This document shows positions 16,876 through 25,087 of a stretch of DNA of 35,911 nucleotides, piece after piece. Source of the DNA: Shewanella waksmanii ATCC BAA-643 (GTDB lineage Bacteria; Pseudomonadota; Gammaproteobacteria; Enterobacterales; Shewanellaceae); assembly GCF_000518805.1 (NCBI RefSeq), contig NZ_JAEH01000050.1:1-35911 (forward strand). The letters are read 5' to 3'. The notes below the pieces were generated by a model that was not told the DNA's origin, did not search any database, and was given only the letters and a program-made list of their open reading frames with translations. Position 1 is the first letter of the stretch; the number at the start of each line of letters is the position of its first letter. Made by a program: the position numbers and the translations under genes.

Positions 16876-17142
16876 ATGAGTTTTGAAAGCAATGAAAAAG
16901 CTGAGGGCTATTGGCGGGAAAATTTACGCCTAGTTCTTAGCCTATTAGCGGTATGGGCATTCGTGTCGTTTGGATGCGGAATTTTATTAGTAGATGTACT
17001 TAATGAGATCCACTTTATGGGCTTTAAACTAGGTTTCTGGTTTGCTCAGCAGGGCTCTATGTATGTCTTCGTCGCGCTTATCTTCGTTTATGTAGCGAAG
17101 GCAAATGCACTTGATAAAAAATATGACGTGCACGAAGACTAA
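16876..17142 (+). CDS. DUF4212 protein, small subunit of a sodium:solute symporter
   Basis: 88 residues with two membrane helices (about 16-40 and 50-75) and the family start EKAEGYWRENLRLVLSLLAVWAFVSFG (broken at WREN by charged residues). DUF4212 proteins are encoded immediately before a large SSS-family symporter and are thought to be its small partner in the inner membrane. Here the symporter begins 12 bases later. A GGGG-rich ribosome site (CAGGGGAG) precedes ATG 16876. Confidence 0.88.
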   Translation: MSFESNEKAEGYWRENLRLVLSLLAVWAFVSFGCGILLVDVLNEIHFMGFKLGFWFAQQGSMYVFVALIFVYVAKANALDKKYDVHED

Positions 17143-17154
17143 AGGAGTATAGAG

Positions 17155-18873
17155 ATGGATGTTCAAACTTTAACGTATTTGATTGTGGGCGTAACGTTCG
17201 CCCTGTATATCGGTATCGCGATTTGGTCTCGTGCGGGATCAACCAAAGAATTCTATGTAGCTGGCGGCGGTGTTCCCCCTGTGATGAACGGCATGGCCAC
17301 AGCAGCAGATTGGATGTCAGCGGCATCGTTTATTTCTTTGGCAGGTATCGTCTCTTTTACCGGCTATGATGGTTCGGTATATCTAATGGGTTGGACGGGT
17401 GGCTATGTTCTGCTAGCGCTTTGTATGGCTCCGTACCTACGTAAATTTGGTAAGTTTACGGTGCCCGACTTTATTGGTGATCGTTACTACTCGCAAGCGG
17501 CCAGAACTGTGGCTGTCGTCTGCGCCATCTTTATCTGCTTTACCTATATTGCAGGTCAAATGCGTGGTGTGGGTGTGGTGTTCTCGCGGTTCCTAGAGGT
17601 TGACGTTGAGACTGGTGTTTACATCGGTATGGCCGTTGTATTCTTCTATGCGGTATTGGGTGGTATGAAAGGGATTACCTATACCCAGGTTGCCCAATAT
17701 TGCGTACTAATTTTCGCCTTTATGGTTCCAGCGATTTTCATCTCAGTGATGATGACAGGCCATGTACTGCCACAAATTGGTTTTGGTGCGGAGTTAATCG
17801 ATGCTGCGGGTAATGGTACTGGCGTGTATCTGCTCGATAAGCTAGATGGCTTATCCGCTGAACTCGGGTTCTCCCAATATACCGAAGGCTCTAAGAGCAT
17901 GATTGATGTGTTCTTTATTACTGGTGCCCTGATGTTTGGTACCGCGGGTTTACCACACGTGATTGTACGTTTCTTCACTGTACCTAAAGTGAAAGATGCC
18001 CGTGTATCTGCAGGTTGGGCGTTAGTATTTATCGCGATTATGTACACCACGATTCCAGCACTAGCAGCGTTCTCACGTGTTAACATGATTGAAACCATCA
18101 ATGGCCCTGAATCAACAGGTGTTGCTTATGAAACTGCGCCAGAGTGGATTAAGAACTGGGAAAAGACTGGCCTGATCACTTGGGATGACAAAAATAGCGA
18201 TGGCAATATGTATTATGCCAAAGGTCCTGAAAGTGAAATGAAGATTGACCGTGATATTATGGTATTGGCAACGCCTGAAATTGCCAACTTACCAGCATGG
18301 GTTATCGCATTGGTTGCTGCAGGTGGTCTAGCCGCCGCGTTATCAACCTCAGCAGGTCTGTTGTTGGTTATCTCTACATCGGTATCTCATGATTTATTGA
18401 AGAAAAACCTGATGCCTGATATTTCCGATAAGAAAGAGTTGATGTTTGCCCGAATTGCAGCCGCGCTCGGTATTGTCATGGCTGGTTACTTTGGTATTAA
18501 TCCACCAGGGTTTGTAGCAGCGGTGGTGGCCATTGCGTTCGGCTTGGCGGCATCGTCACTGTTCCCAGCAATTATTATGGGTATTTTCTCTAGAACGATT
18601 AACAAAGAAGGTGCGATTGCGGGCATGGTGATTGGTTTAGCATTTACTGCAAGCTATATCATTTACTTCAAGTTTGTTAATGTTGCAGATAATAACCCAG
18701 ACAACTGGTTCCTAGGTATCTCACCTGAAGGTATTGGTATGCTTGGTATGGTGATTAACTTTGCCGTTGCATTTGCTGTAAGCAAGGTGACTGCAGCAGT
18801 GCCACAAAATGTTGTCGATATGGTTGAAGGTATTCGTTTCCCTAAAGGGGCTGGTGAAGCTCACGACCACTAA
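17155..18873 (+). CDS. Sodium:solute symporter, VC_2705 subfamily (acetate-permease-like)
   Basis: 572 residues with about 13 hydrophobic helices. It has the SSS signatures EFYVAGGGVPPVMNGMATAADWMSAA (broken up along helix 2) and GLPHVIVRFFTVPKVKDAR. An inserted polar stretch at about 320-370 (around WIKNWEKTGLITWDDKN) is characteristic of the subfamily that pairs with DUF4212. Relatives are annotated as ActP-like; the true substrate, perhaps acetate or another small carboxylate, cannot be read from sequence. The ribosome site AGGAG lies upstream of ATG 17155. It forms an operon with the DUF4212 gene and ends in a strong terminator. The downstream cNMP/CBS protein is a frequent neighbour of this transporter type. 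Confidence 0.88.
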   Translation: MDVQTLTYLIVGVTFALYIGIAIWSRAGSTKEFYVAGGGVPPVMNGMATAADWMSAASFISLAGIVSFTGYDGSVYLMGWTGGYVLLALCMAPYLRKFGKFTVPDFIGDRYYSQAARTVAVVCAIFICFTYIAGQMRGVGVVFSRFLEVDVETGVYIGMAVVFFYAVLGGMKGITYTQVAQYCVLIFAFMVPAIFISVMMTGHVLPQIGFGAELIDAAGNGTGVYLLDKLDGLSAELGFSQYTEGSKSMIDVFFITGALMFGTAGLPHVIVRFFTVPKVKDARVSAGWALVFIAIMYTTIPALAAFSRVNMIETINGPESTGVAYETAPEWIKNWEKTGLITWDDKNSDGNMYYAKGPESEMKIDRDIMVLATPEIANLPAWVIALVAAGGLAAALSTSAGLLLVISTSVSHDLLKKNLMPDISDKKELMFARIAAALGIVMAGYFGINPPGFVAAVVAIAFGLAASSLFPAIIMGIFSRTINKEGAIAGMVIGLAFTASYIIYFKFVNVADNNPDNWFLGISPEGIGMLGMVINFAVAFAVSKVTAAVPQNVVDMVEGIRFPKGAGEAHDH

Positions 18874-18875
18874 GG

Positions 18876-18911
18876 CACAAACTTAGGTACAAACCTAGTC
18901 ACAAACTAAGC
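18876..18911. repeat. Three 12-bp imperfect tandem copies after the symporter stop
   Basis: CACAAACTTAGG, TACAAACCTAGT and CACAAACTAAGC follow one another directly, starting two bases past the stop codon and ending just before the terminator. Confidence 0.7.
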
Positions 18912-18917
18912 TCGATT

Positions 18918-18943
18918 AAGGGACGCTCATGGCGTCCCTTTTT
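18918..18943 (+). terminator. Rho-independent terminator of the symporter operon
   Basis: The stem GGGACGC / GCGTCCC with a 5-base loop is followed by five T. It separates the symporter operon from the cNMP/CBS gene. Confidence 0.9.
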
Positions 18944-19086
18944 ATTTGCTGCCATTTTATGGCCTTTGGTCGAATACGCATCGCTAGTTAATCTTGTTAC
19001 CTTTGAATTAGGGCGTGTGACCTTTGGAGCACAATTTTACCGCGAAAGGTCTGCACGCCATAGATATCATTAACTAAGGTGGGCTT

Positions 19087-20934
19087 ATGGATGCGAGCGA
19101 ACTGCAACCAATCTCAGACTTTCTCTCAGCGCTAACTCCTTTTGACAGTTTGAGCGACGCCGCACTACAGCGTTGCTGCCGCGCGTTGACCATAGGTTAT
19201 TACAGCAAAGCATCAGGCTACGTGCCGCTTGATGAAGATCACCCGCAGCTATACATCGTGCGCACCGGGGCTTTTGAGGTGCGTAACCAAGATGGTGAAC
19301 TCGTCGATAGGCTAGGTGATGGTGACTACTTTGGTTTTCCATCACTATTGTCAGGCGACAAGATCAGCAATCGGATACAAATTCTCGAAGATGGCTTGGT
19401 GTATCACTTAGATCCCGATACTTTTAACTTTTTACGTAATGAAAGTCGCGAGTTCGATCGATTTTTTAATCGTGCCTATGCCCAGAGAATGCGACATCAA
19501 GGTCGATTTAAAGCCAAAGAGATGGCAACGACCAACCGCATTAGCACGTTAATGACAAAGCAGCCACTGACTATAGATGTCAACGCGTGTGTGGCTGATG
19601 CGGCAAGGTTAATGCGCGATAATCGAGTGTCATCAGTTCTGGTCATTGATAACCAACAATTAAAAGGTATTTTAACCGATAGAGATCTGCGTAATCGAGT
19701 GATTGCCCTCGGCCACGACGGTCAACTACCGGTTCATCAAGCCATGACCACATCACCCACCGTATTAAATTCACAAGCGTTGGTATTCGAAGCCATGTTG
19801 CTGATGAGCGAGTGCAATATCCATCATCTGCCAATTATTGATGATGGTGAGCCAGTAGGGGTGATCACCAGTACCGATATTTTGCGTGGTCAAAGCACAC
19901 AACCTTTATTGCTAATTGGTGAGATAGAGCGACAGAGCAATCTAGAGAGTTTAATTAATGTCAGTAAGCAGATCCCGCTGCTATTGCAAAACCTCATCAG
20001 TGCTGATGCCCGTGCCGAGGAGATTGGCCGGGTATTAACCTCAGTTACTGATGCGCTAACACGGCGCTTGATTGTGCTTAATCAACAGATTTTAGGTGAG
20101 GCACCGCTGGCGTTTTGTTGGTTAGCATTTGGATCGCAAGGTAGACAGGACCAAGCAGCTTGTTCTGATCAAGATAACGGTCTGTTAGTCGCCGGTGAGA
20201 TGGATGAGCATGCCCAAGGCTATTTTGAAGCATTGACCAAAGCGGTATGTCAAGGCCTAGACAGCTGCGGTTACGTCTATTGTCCTGGGGATATTATGGC
20301 GCAAAATCCCAAATGGCGTATGACGTTGACCCAGTGGCAACAAAAGTTTGAACATTGGGTAAAGCAACCTGAGCCAAAAGCCTTGATGCATGCCAGTATC
20401 TTTTTTGATATGCGCTGTGTGTTTGGCTCGGCCAGTTTATTTGACAGTTTACAAGATCATGTACTGGCAAATACTAAGGGCAATGATATTTTCTTAGCGG
20501 GGATGGCGGGTAATTCGTTGCAGGTATCGCCGCCGCTAGGGTTCTTTAAGAAGTTTGTTTTAGAACGAGATGGCAGCGAAGTAAAAGGCATTGATTTAAA
20601 ACACAAAGGTAATGCGCTAATTAATGACATCGCGCGGGTATATGCGTTGTTTGCCGGTATTAAAGAGGTCAATACCGCTAAGCGGATCCGCGAACTGATG
20701 CAGCTTAATATCATTAATCGTAAGGATGCACTCAACCTTGCCGATGCCCATGAATTTATCGCCCACATGCGCTTGTCTAACCAAGGCTATCAATATACTC
20801 ACAACGAGACCGTGTCCAACTATCTTATGCCACAGCAATTGTCTTCATTAGTAAGGCATCAGCTTAGGGATGCGTTTAAAGTGGTCCATGATGCACAAGC
20901 TGGGTTGAAGTTGAAGTTCACTCGGAGTTTTTAA
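19087..20934 (+). CDS. cNMP-binding, CBS-pair, DUF294 nucleotidyltransferase-like protein
   Basis: 615 residues in four parts: a cyclic-nucleotide-binding-like domain (about 10-140), a CBS pair (about 150-265, with VLVIDNQQLKGILTDRDLR and PIIDDGEPVGVITSTDIL), a DUF294 putative nucleotidyltransferase (about 290-440) and the DUF294 C-terminal domain (about 475-610). The nucleotidyltransferase core shows the GlnD-like pattern Gly349-Ser350 followed by Asp361-x-Asp363 in FGSQGRQDQAACSDQDNG. By analogy to GlnD it may nucleotidylate a protein in response to adenine nucleotides bound by the CBS pair; no target is proven. The exonuclease gene starts immediately at its stop codon, so the two are translationally linked. 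AAGGTGG precedes ATG 19087. The family is often found beside symporters of this type, suggesting control of uptake. Confidence 0.88.
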   Translation: MDASELQPISDFLSALTPFDSLSDAALQRCCRALTIGYYSKASGYVPLDEDHPQLYIVRTGAFEVRNQDGELVDRLGDGDYFGFPSLLSGDKISNRIQILEDGLVYHLDPDTFNFLRNESREFDRFFNRAYAQRMRHQGRFKAKEMATTNRISTLMTKQPLTIDVNACVADAARLMRDNRVSSVLVIDNQQLKGILTDRDLRNRVIALGHDGQLPVHQAMTTSPTVLNSQALVFEAMLLMSECNIHHLPIIDDGEPVGVITSTDILRGQSTQPLLLIGEIERQSNLESLINVSKQIPLLLQNLISADARAEEIGRVLTSVTDALTRRLIVLNQQILGEAPLAFCWLAFGSQGRQDQAACSDQDNGLLVAGEMDEHAQGYFEALTKAVCQGLDSCGYVYCPGDIMAQNPKWRMTLTQWQQKFEHWVKQPEPKALMHASIFFDMRCVFGSASLFDSLQDHVLANTKGNDIFLAGMAGNSLQVSPPLGFFKKFVLERDGSEVKGIDLKHKGNALINDIARVYALFAGIKEVNTAKRIRELMQLNIINRKDALNLADAHEFIAHMRLSNQGYQYTHNETVSNYLMPQQLSSLVRHQLRDAFKVVHDAQAGLKLKFTRSF

Positions 20935-21609
20935 TTGAACGCAATATTGTCAAAACTGGGACTATTCTGGCGCGCATGGCGTACTCAGCATCCATTGATT
21001 AAAGATTACTATGCCGAGCTTGCTAAGCTATTGCAGTACAAGCTTGCTGACATTCCAATGCTAGCAATTGATCTTGAAATGACTGGGCTTGACCCCGCAT
21101 TTGATCAGATTTTAAGTATTGGCATTGTACCGATAAAAAATGGCCAGTTGCAGATGGCAAAGGCGCAACATAAATTGGTGAGTATCGATGGTAGTGTTGG
21201 TCAAAGTGCGGTAATTCACGGGATTTTGGACAACCAGTTGCAAGATGCGTTGTCTCCTGAGCAGGCGATGCAATGGTTTATGCAGCAATCGAAAGGACAT
21301 TTGTTAGTCGCCCACCACTCGCCGTTAGATTTAGCTTTTCTAGAGCAGGGCATTAGCCTGCACTTAGCCGAGCCAGTGAAATTGCTTGCGGTGGATACTC
21401 TTGCTGTTGAAAAGCGCCGTTTGTTGCGCCAACAAGAGGTGTTTAAAGAGGGGGAGCTGAGACTAGGTGCTTGTCGAGAGCGCTATAACTTACCCGTTTA
21501 CAATGCACATAATGCCTTAATTGATGCGATTGCCTGTGGAGAGTTATTGATAGCTCAAATGGCAGCCATGGGGGATGGTGATAAGCTTACGGTGACGGAT
21601 CTGTTTTAG
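20935..21609 (+). CDS. DEDDh-family 3'-5' exonuclease (DnaQ-like)
   Basis: 224 residues. The exonuclease fold carries all four acidic residues and the general base: Asp46 and Glu48 in AIDLEMTGLDP, Asp132 in HHSPLDLAFLEQG, and His192 and Asp197 in YNAHNALIDAIACGE. This matches DEDDh enzymes of the polymerase III epsilon type, but an extra N-terminal 40 residues and the lack of a polymerase-binding tail separate it from the replicative DnaQ. The start is TTG at 20935, directly after the stop of the DUF294 gene, with GGAG 8 bases upstream. Coupling with the nucleotidyltransferase-like protein suggests it may act on a nucleotide or nucleotidylated product rather than on replication errors; this is inference. 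Confidence 0.85.
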   Translation: MNAILSKLGLFWRAWRTQHPLIKDYYAELAKLLQYKLADIPMLAIDLEMTGLDPAFDQILSIGIVPIKNGQLQMAKAQHKLVSIDGSVGQSAVIHGILDNQLQDALSPEQAMQWFMQQSKGHLLVAHHSPLDLAFLEQGISLHLAEPVKLLAVDTLAVEKRRLLRQQEVFKEGELRLGACRERYNLPVYNAHNALIDAIACGELLIAQMAAMGDGDKLTVTDLF

Positions 21610-21650
21610 CCCTGTATTTGGGTACTCAATCATTAACGATAGGCTAATGG

Positions 21651-21692
21651 CTACTCGCTACTCGCTACCCGCTACCCGCTACCCGCTACCCG
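21651..21692. repeat. Heptanucleotide tandem repeat, six copies
   Basis: Two copies of CTACTCG are followed by four of CTACCCG with no interruption. The last two copies overlap the 3' end of the hybrid kinase gene, whose stop codon (21679-21681) is in the array; the rest lie in the gap between the convergent exonuclease and kinase genes. Confidence 0.9.
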
Positions 21693-23427
21693 CTTTACTG
21701 GGTTGATTGCCCCACTGAGTTAACGCGCATCTTAAATCGTCAAGTTTATAGGGTTTACTGACAATATCATCCATGCCGGCATCAAAACATAACTCTCTCT
21801 CGGTGGATGTTGTGCCGGCGGTCAGGGCAATAATCGGTTTAGCATAGCCTTGATTGCGCAATATCATCGTGGCTTCGTACCCATCAACAATTGGCATACG
21901 GCAATCCATAAAAACAATATCCACTTGGTTGTGGTTAAGGTATTCAATGGCTTCTTGACCGTTAGCAGCAATACTTGGCTCGATGTTGAGCTTAGCCAAC
22001 ATCAGCTTTATTAGCATTTGATTAGTATGACTGTCTTCAACCACTAGCACCGAGAGTTGGCTAATATCTATTTGAGTCTCAGGTGTTGATGTCGCCACCT
22101 GACTTTGTTTGGCGATGCGTAAAGGTAAGGCAATGCTGAATGTCGTACCGACATTAATATCACTGTCTATGCTGATATGCCCATTCATTTCGCTAACCAA
22201 TAAACGACAAATCGTTAAGCCTAAGCCTGTGCCCTCAAATTTTCGATTGCTACGATTATTCGCCTGCGTAAAGGGTTCGAAAATACTGTCTATGCTCTCT
22301 TGTGGTATGCCGCAGCCAGTATCCGTGACGGTAAAGCAAAACATCTCATTGCTCCACTGTACATCGACGTTAATGCTGCCTTGCTCGGTAAATTTTATCG
22401 CGTTACCAATTAAGTTGACGAATAACTGCTTAATACGATCTGGGTCACCAACAAGCCTTGGTGGAATGGCAGGCTGATAGGAAAATTCGAATGCCAGCTG
22501 TTTTTCTTGAGTTTGAATGGTAAAGGTATCTTTAATCATATTGCATAGCTGCAAGGGGTCAAATGCGGCTTCATTGAGTTGCAGCATGCCGGCATTGATT
22601 TTACTGACGTCGAGCAGATCATTGATGATGACTTTGAGTAACTCCCCAGATTGCATCATGGTATTGAGCAGCGCTTTTTGCTCGGCGGTGAGCTGGGTTT
22701 GCAGCATGAGTTCAGTTGAACCAACCACGCCACTTAATGGTGTACGCAGCTCATGGTTTATCATAGCCACGAAATCTCGGGTAGAGCGCTCAGATTGTTC
22801 TGCACGTTGTTTGGCTGCTAAGGTTCTGTCTAGCAGGGCTTGGCGCTGATAGGCCGCAAGCAACATATCGCCAAATACGAGTAATTGCTTTTCTATGGTG
22901 TGGATCCAATTTTCGGGTACAGAAAGTGCAATGCGAAAGTGGCCCAAGAACTCTTTATCGGCACTGATGTTGACAGTTAACTGGCTAAAATCGTCGCTCC
23001 AACCGAATTTAATCGTTTCTGGTAGTGCTTGCCAGTTTACTTCTTTACCAGTATGAAAGCGCAGTAAGCTCTGGGCTTGCTGCGCATTTCTAAATACCAG
23101 TTCAATGGCATCAATTTGCTCGATGGCCGACAGGTCGTCAACCAGCAGTTGTAGCAAGGAATTTGAAAGCGGCTTTTGCAAAAAATTTTGATTGAAATCC
23201 AGTAGTATTGATTCCAAATAACTTTTTAACTTAATCAGGGCAATATCTTGGTCGGATTTTTCTTGGATACTGCTAAGGCTTTCTTCGACGAGTTGCTTAG
23301 CTAGATAGAGCTCACGGCTCTTTTCATCCAGTAGCTTTTCTGCGGCTATTTTTGCTTGCTGCTCACGGTCTGCTTTGCGTGTCAGCAAAGCGACCATTTG
23401 CTCTAGTTTAGCTATTTCGTCATTCAT
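21679..23427 (-). CDS. H-NOX-associated hybrid histidine kinase (HahK/HqsK-like)
   Basis: 582 residues, no membrane segment, so cytoplasmic. An N-terminal coiled coil (about 1-70) leads into a sensor-like region of unknown fold (about 75-195). HisKA follows with His225 in FVAMINHELRTPLSG. The ATPase domain (about 325-440) has N-box NLIGNAIKFTEQG, DTGCGIP and GTGLGL. A receiver (about 458-575) ends the protein, with Asp508 in FMDCRMPIVDG. All catalytic residues are present. It lies 14 bases downstream of the H-NOX gene, the arrangement of NO-sensing kinases whose autophosphorylation is controlled by the bound H-NOX protein. A phosphotransfer partner must be encoded elsewhere. The last residues (SKAGSG) are encoded by a heptanucleotide repeat, so the C-terminus is probably not functional. 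Confidence 0.9.
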   Translation of the reverse strand: MNDEIAKLEQMVALLTRKADREQQAKIAAEKLLDEKSRELYLAKQLVEESLSSIQEKSDQDIALIKLKSYLESILLDFNQNFLQKPLSNSLLQLLVDDLSAIEQIDAIELVFRNAQQAQSLLRFHTGKEVNWQALPETIKFGWSDDFSQLTVNISADKEFLGHFRIALSVPENWIHTIEKQLLVFGDMLLAAYQRQALLDRTLAAKQRAEQSERSTRDFVAMINHELRTPLSGVVGSTELMLQTQLTAEQKALLNTMMQSGELLKVIINDLLDVSKINAGMLQLNEAAFDPLQLCNMIKDTFTIQTQEKQLAFEFSYQPAIPPRLVGDPDRIKQLFVNLIGNAIKFTEQGSINVDVQWSNEMFCFTVTDTGCGIPQESIDSIFEPFTQANNRSNRKFEGTGLGLTICRLLVSEMNGHISIDSDINVGTTFSIALPLRIAKQSQVATSTPETQIDISQLSVLVVEDSHTNQMLIKLMLAKLNIEPSIAANGQEAIEYLNHNQVDIVFMDCRMPIVDGYEATMILRNQGYAKPIIALTAGTTSTERELCFDAGMDDIVSKPYKLDDLRCALTQWGNQPSKAGSG

Positions 23428-23441
23428 GGCATGCTCTTTAG

Positions 23442-23975
23442 TTATACGATATTGAGCACGAAGCGAACTTCTGAGCCGGCATCATCGCGTGGTTGCATAT
23501 CGATGTTCATTTGCTCATTGAAATGCTCGGCACAGCCTTGCAGTAGTCCAAAACAGACATGAGACATACACCGAGCTGAGTGATAATCCATAACCAGTTG
23601 GGCATTGGACTCGGAAATAAACGTAAATTTAGGCGGGTTGGCATTAGGATAGAGCTTCTTCACTTCAATATGAATGTACTCTTCGACACTTTTTACAAAC
23701 TGAAAGGTTGAGCTCGCCTGGCCTTGTAAACCGGGCATGCTTTGATACAGGCGAATAAAAATAGCTTTGCCATATACGCGCTGCAGTTCTTCAGCATCGA
23801 CACCAGTGAGTTGGCTTAGGGTGATGATCAGTTTGACTAGGTCGCGATGATCGTAAGTGCCCACACTGGTATATACGCCGTCATTTTGATTCTCATCTAG
23901 CATTTTTTGACACACCTCTAAGCCAAAAGTGTCTTCGACCAGATTGAGAAATTCAGAAAAAATAATACCTTTCAT
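23442..23975 (-). CDS. H-NOX heme nitric-oxide sensor
   Basis: 177 residues, the usual length. It begins MKGIIFSEFLNLVEDTFGLE as in the family. The heme-binding residues stand at their canonical positions: proximal His102 in YIHIEV and the propionate-binding YxSxR motif Tyr131-Ser133-Arg135 in YHSAR. H-NOX binds NO through ferrous heme and passes the signal to a partner kinase, here the gene directly downstream. The C-terminal His/Cys ligands that form a zinc/thiol site in several gammaproteobacterial H-NOX proteins are missing: the tail reads IDMQPRDDAGSEV. Cys136, Cys141 and Cys148 remain. A good AAGGA ribosome site precedes ATG 23975. The gene is oriented to make an H-NOX-kinase operon. 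Confidence 0.93.
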   Translation of the reverse strand: MKGIIFSEFLNLVEDTFGLEVCQKMLDENQNDGVYTSVGTYDHRDLVKLIITLSQLTGVDAEELQRVYGKAIFIRLYQSMPGLQGQASSTFQFVKSVEEYIHIEVKKLYPNANPPKFTFISESNAQLVMDYHSARCMSHVCFGLLQGCAEHFNEQMNIDMQPRDDAGSEVRFVLNIV

Positions 23976-24005
23976 TTATCATCCTTGTAAAACAGTGCTA
24001 ATTAA

Positions 24006-24035
24006 AAACTAGTTTAAACTCAGTTGATTATCAAC
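24006..24035. promoter_or_regulatory. Two palindromes upstream of the H-NOX gene
   Basis: AAACTAGTTT (24006-24015) and GTTGAT-T-ATCAAC (24023-24035) lie 30-60 bases before the H-NOX start. The second looks like FNR half-sites but its spacing is 1 base rather than 4, so it is not a normal FNR site. They could bind a regulator of the NO-sensing operon. Confidence 0.3.
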
Positions 24036-24196
24036 CTATTTTCACCTTGGTCTCATACCACTAGTCTCGGCAATCGACTTGGTGATTCATCGTTTGAATT
24101 TTTGTGGTGCAGATTTAGTTACACTTTTGGTTTGCTGATTCGGTAAACATTTGCCTATGTTATAGCTATTACAGATGAATAATTTACAAGGCTTTT

Positions 24197-24775
24197 ATGG
24201 CATTACCTTTAATTTGGTTGGGTGGAGCAGTGATTGGTGCGGTAGTACTGGCGGACCAGCGTGAAAAGCGTAAAACCATAGAATCTCAACGACGCTTAGG
24301 CAAGCGTGACTCTAGCAGTAGCCAAGGTGCAAGCTTGAATCCAAGCCTGTGGCAAAGTAGCGCAATAAAAGTGAGGCCAAAACCCGGCTCCATAGTGTGT
24401 TGTTTTGTTTATGGGGTAATAGAGCACACCGCAATCTGGCTTGATGAACATACGCTTATAGAGCTGCATGGTAGTGGCTTAGTGAGGGCAGTGTCGACGC
24501 AACGGTTTTTAGCCGGGCGCACAGGCAGTAAAATTTATTTAGCGTGCGATCATCGCCACCAACCTTTAGTCGATGAAACCATGTTAGAACGGGCCAAGCG
24601 GTCAATCTATCAGTACCGAGAGTACGATCTATTGGACAATAACTGTCATAGGTTTGTCTGGGCTTGTCTCACCAACGAAGAGCGAGCTATTTCGAGCTTT
24701 AATGAGTTTAATCAGCTGATTGCCGAACACTTTGCCGACAATATTTACTGGGACGAGGCGATGTTTAGCTTGTAA
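24197..24775 (+). CDS. LRAT-like papain-fold protein
   Basis: 192 residues. A hydrophobic N-terminus (about 2-20, LPLIWLGGAVIGAVVLA) without a clear cleavage site suggests a membrane anchor, followed by a basic, Ser-rich linker. The LRAT-type domain spans about 55-170. Key residues fit the permuted papain-like (NlpC/P60-related) fold: KPGSIVCCF at its start, the histidine in IEHTAIWL, and the nucleophile cysteine in LLDNNCHRFVW, equivalent to the NCEHF motif. Bacterial LRAT-like proteins are thought to act as acyltransferases or hydrolases on lipids or amides; the substrate is unknown here. The gene stands alone: the H-NOX operon is divergent. Its stop codon directly touches a MITE-like element. 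Confidence 0.75.
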   Translation: MALPLIWLGGAVIGAVVLADQREKRKTIESQRRLGKRDSSSSQGASLNPSLWQSSAIKVRPKPGSIVCCFVYGVIEHTAIWLDEHTLIELHGSGLVRAVSTQRFLAGRTGSKIYLACDHRHQPLVDETMLERAKRSIYQYREYDLLDNNCHRFVWACLTNEERAISSFNEFNQLIAEHFADNIYWDEAMFSL

Positions 24776-25087
24776 TACCAATCAGTATAAGAATTTGATC
24801 TACTCAGCGCGCTTTGGGCAAACTAATTCAAGGCGAATGATTGAAACAATGGTTGTTCCCTTGCGAAATTATTCAACGCAGAAGTAGGCAGCCTAAAACG
24901 CGCCAGAATGGCGAGTTTTAGCGATTCTGATGCTGTGTTAACGAGCTTAACCGTAGAACAACTATGCTCTTCACTCGTTGCAAGCCACATGGATGTGGTG
25001 AATGTCGTTAATGCAGGAGCATTTAAGGACCTTGCCTCAGAACCGCTAAACTCTCGCTGAGTGACTAAATGTTTATACTGATTGGTA
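24776..25087. mobile_element. MITE-like non-autonomous element of 312 bp
   Basis: A perfect 15-bp terminal inverted repeat, TACCAATCAGTATAA (24776-24790) and TTATACTGATTGGTA (25073-25087), bounds the element. The flanking triplet is TAA on both sides (24773-24775 and 25088-25090), a likely 3-bp target duplication. It contains no transposase. Inside are small hairpins, for example CCACAT/ATGTGG and AAAACGCGCC with GGCGAGTTTT. A minus-strand frame of 91 codons (24823-25098) starts beyond the right repeat and crosses it; it looks passive. I recall similar sequences scattered in Shewanella and Pseudoalteromonas, but could not check. Confidence 0.8.

Noticed and set aside
21651..21692. Possible CRISPR-like array
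   Set aside because: Units are seven bases and contiguous with no spacers; it is a simple tandem repeat.
24023..24035. FNR site upstream of the H-NOX operon
   Set aside because: The half-sites are one base apart, whereas FNR needs four; only listed as a palindrome.
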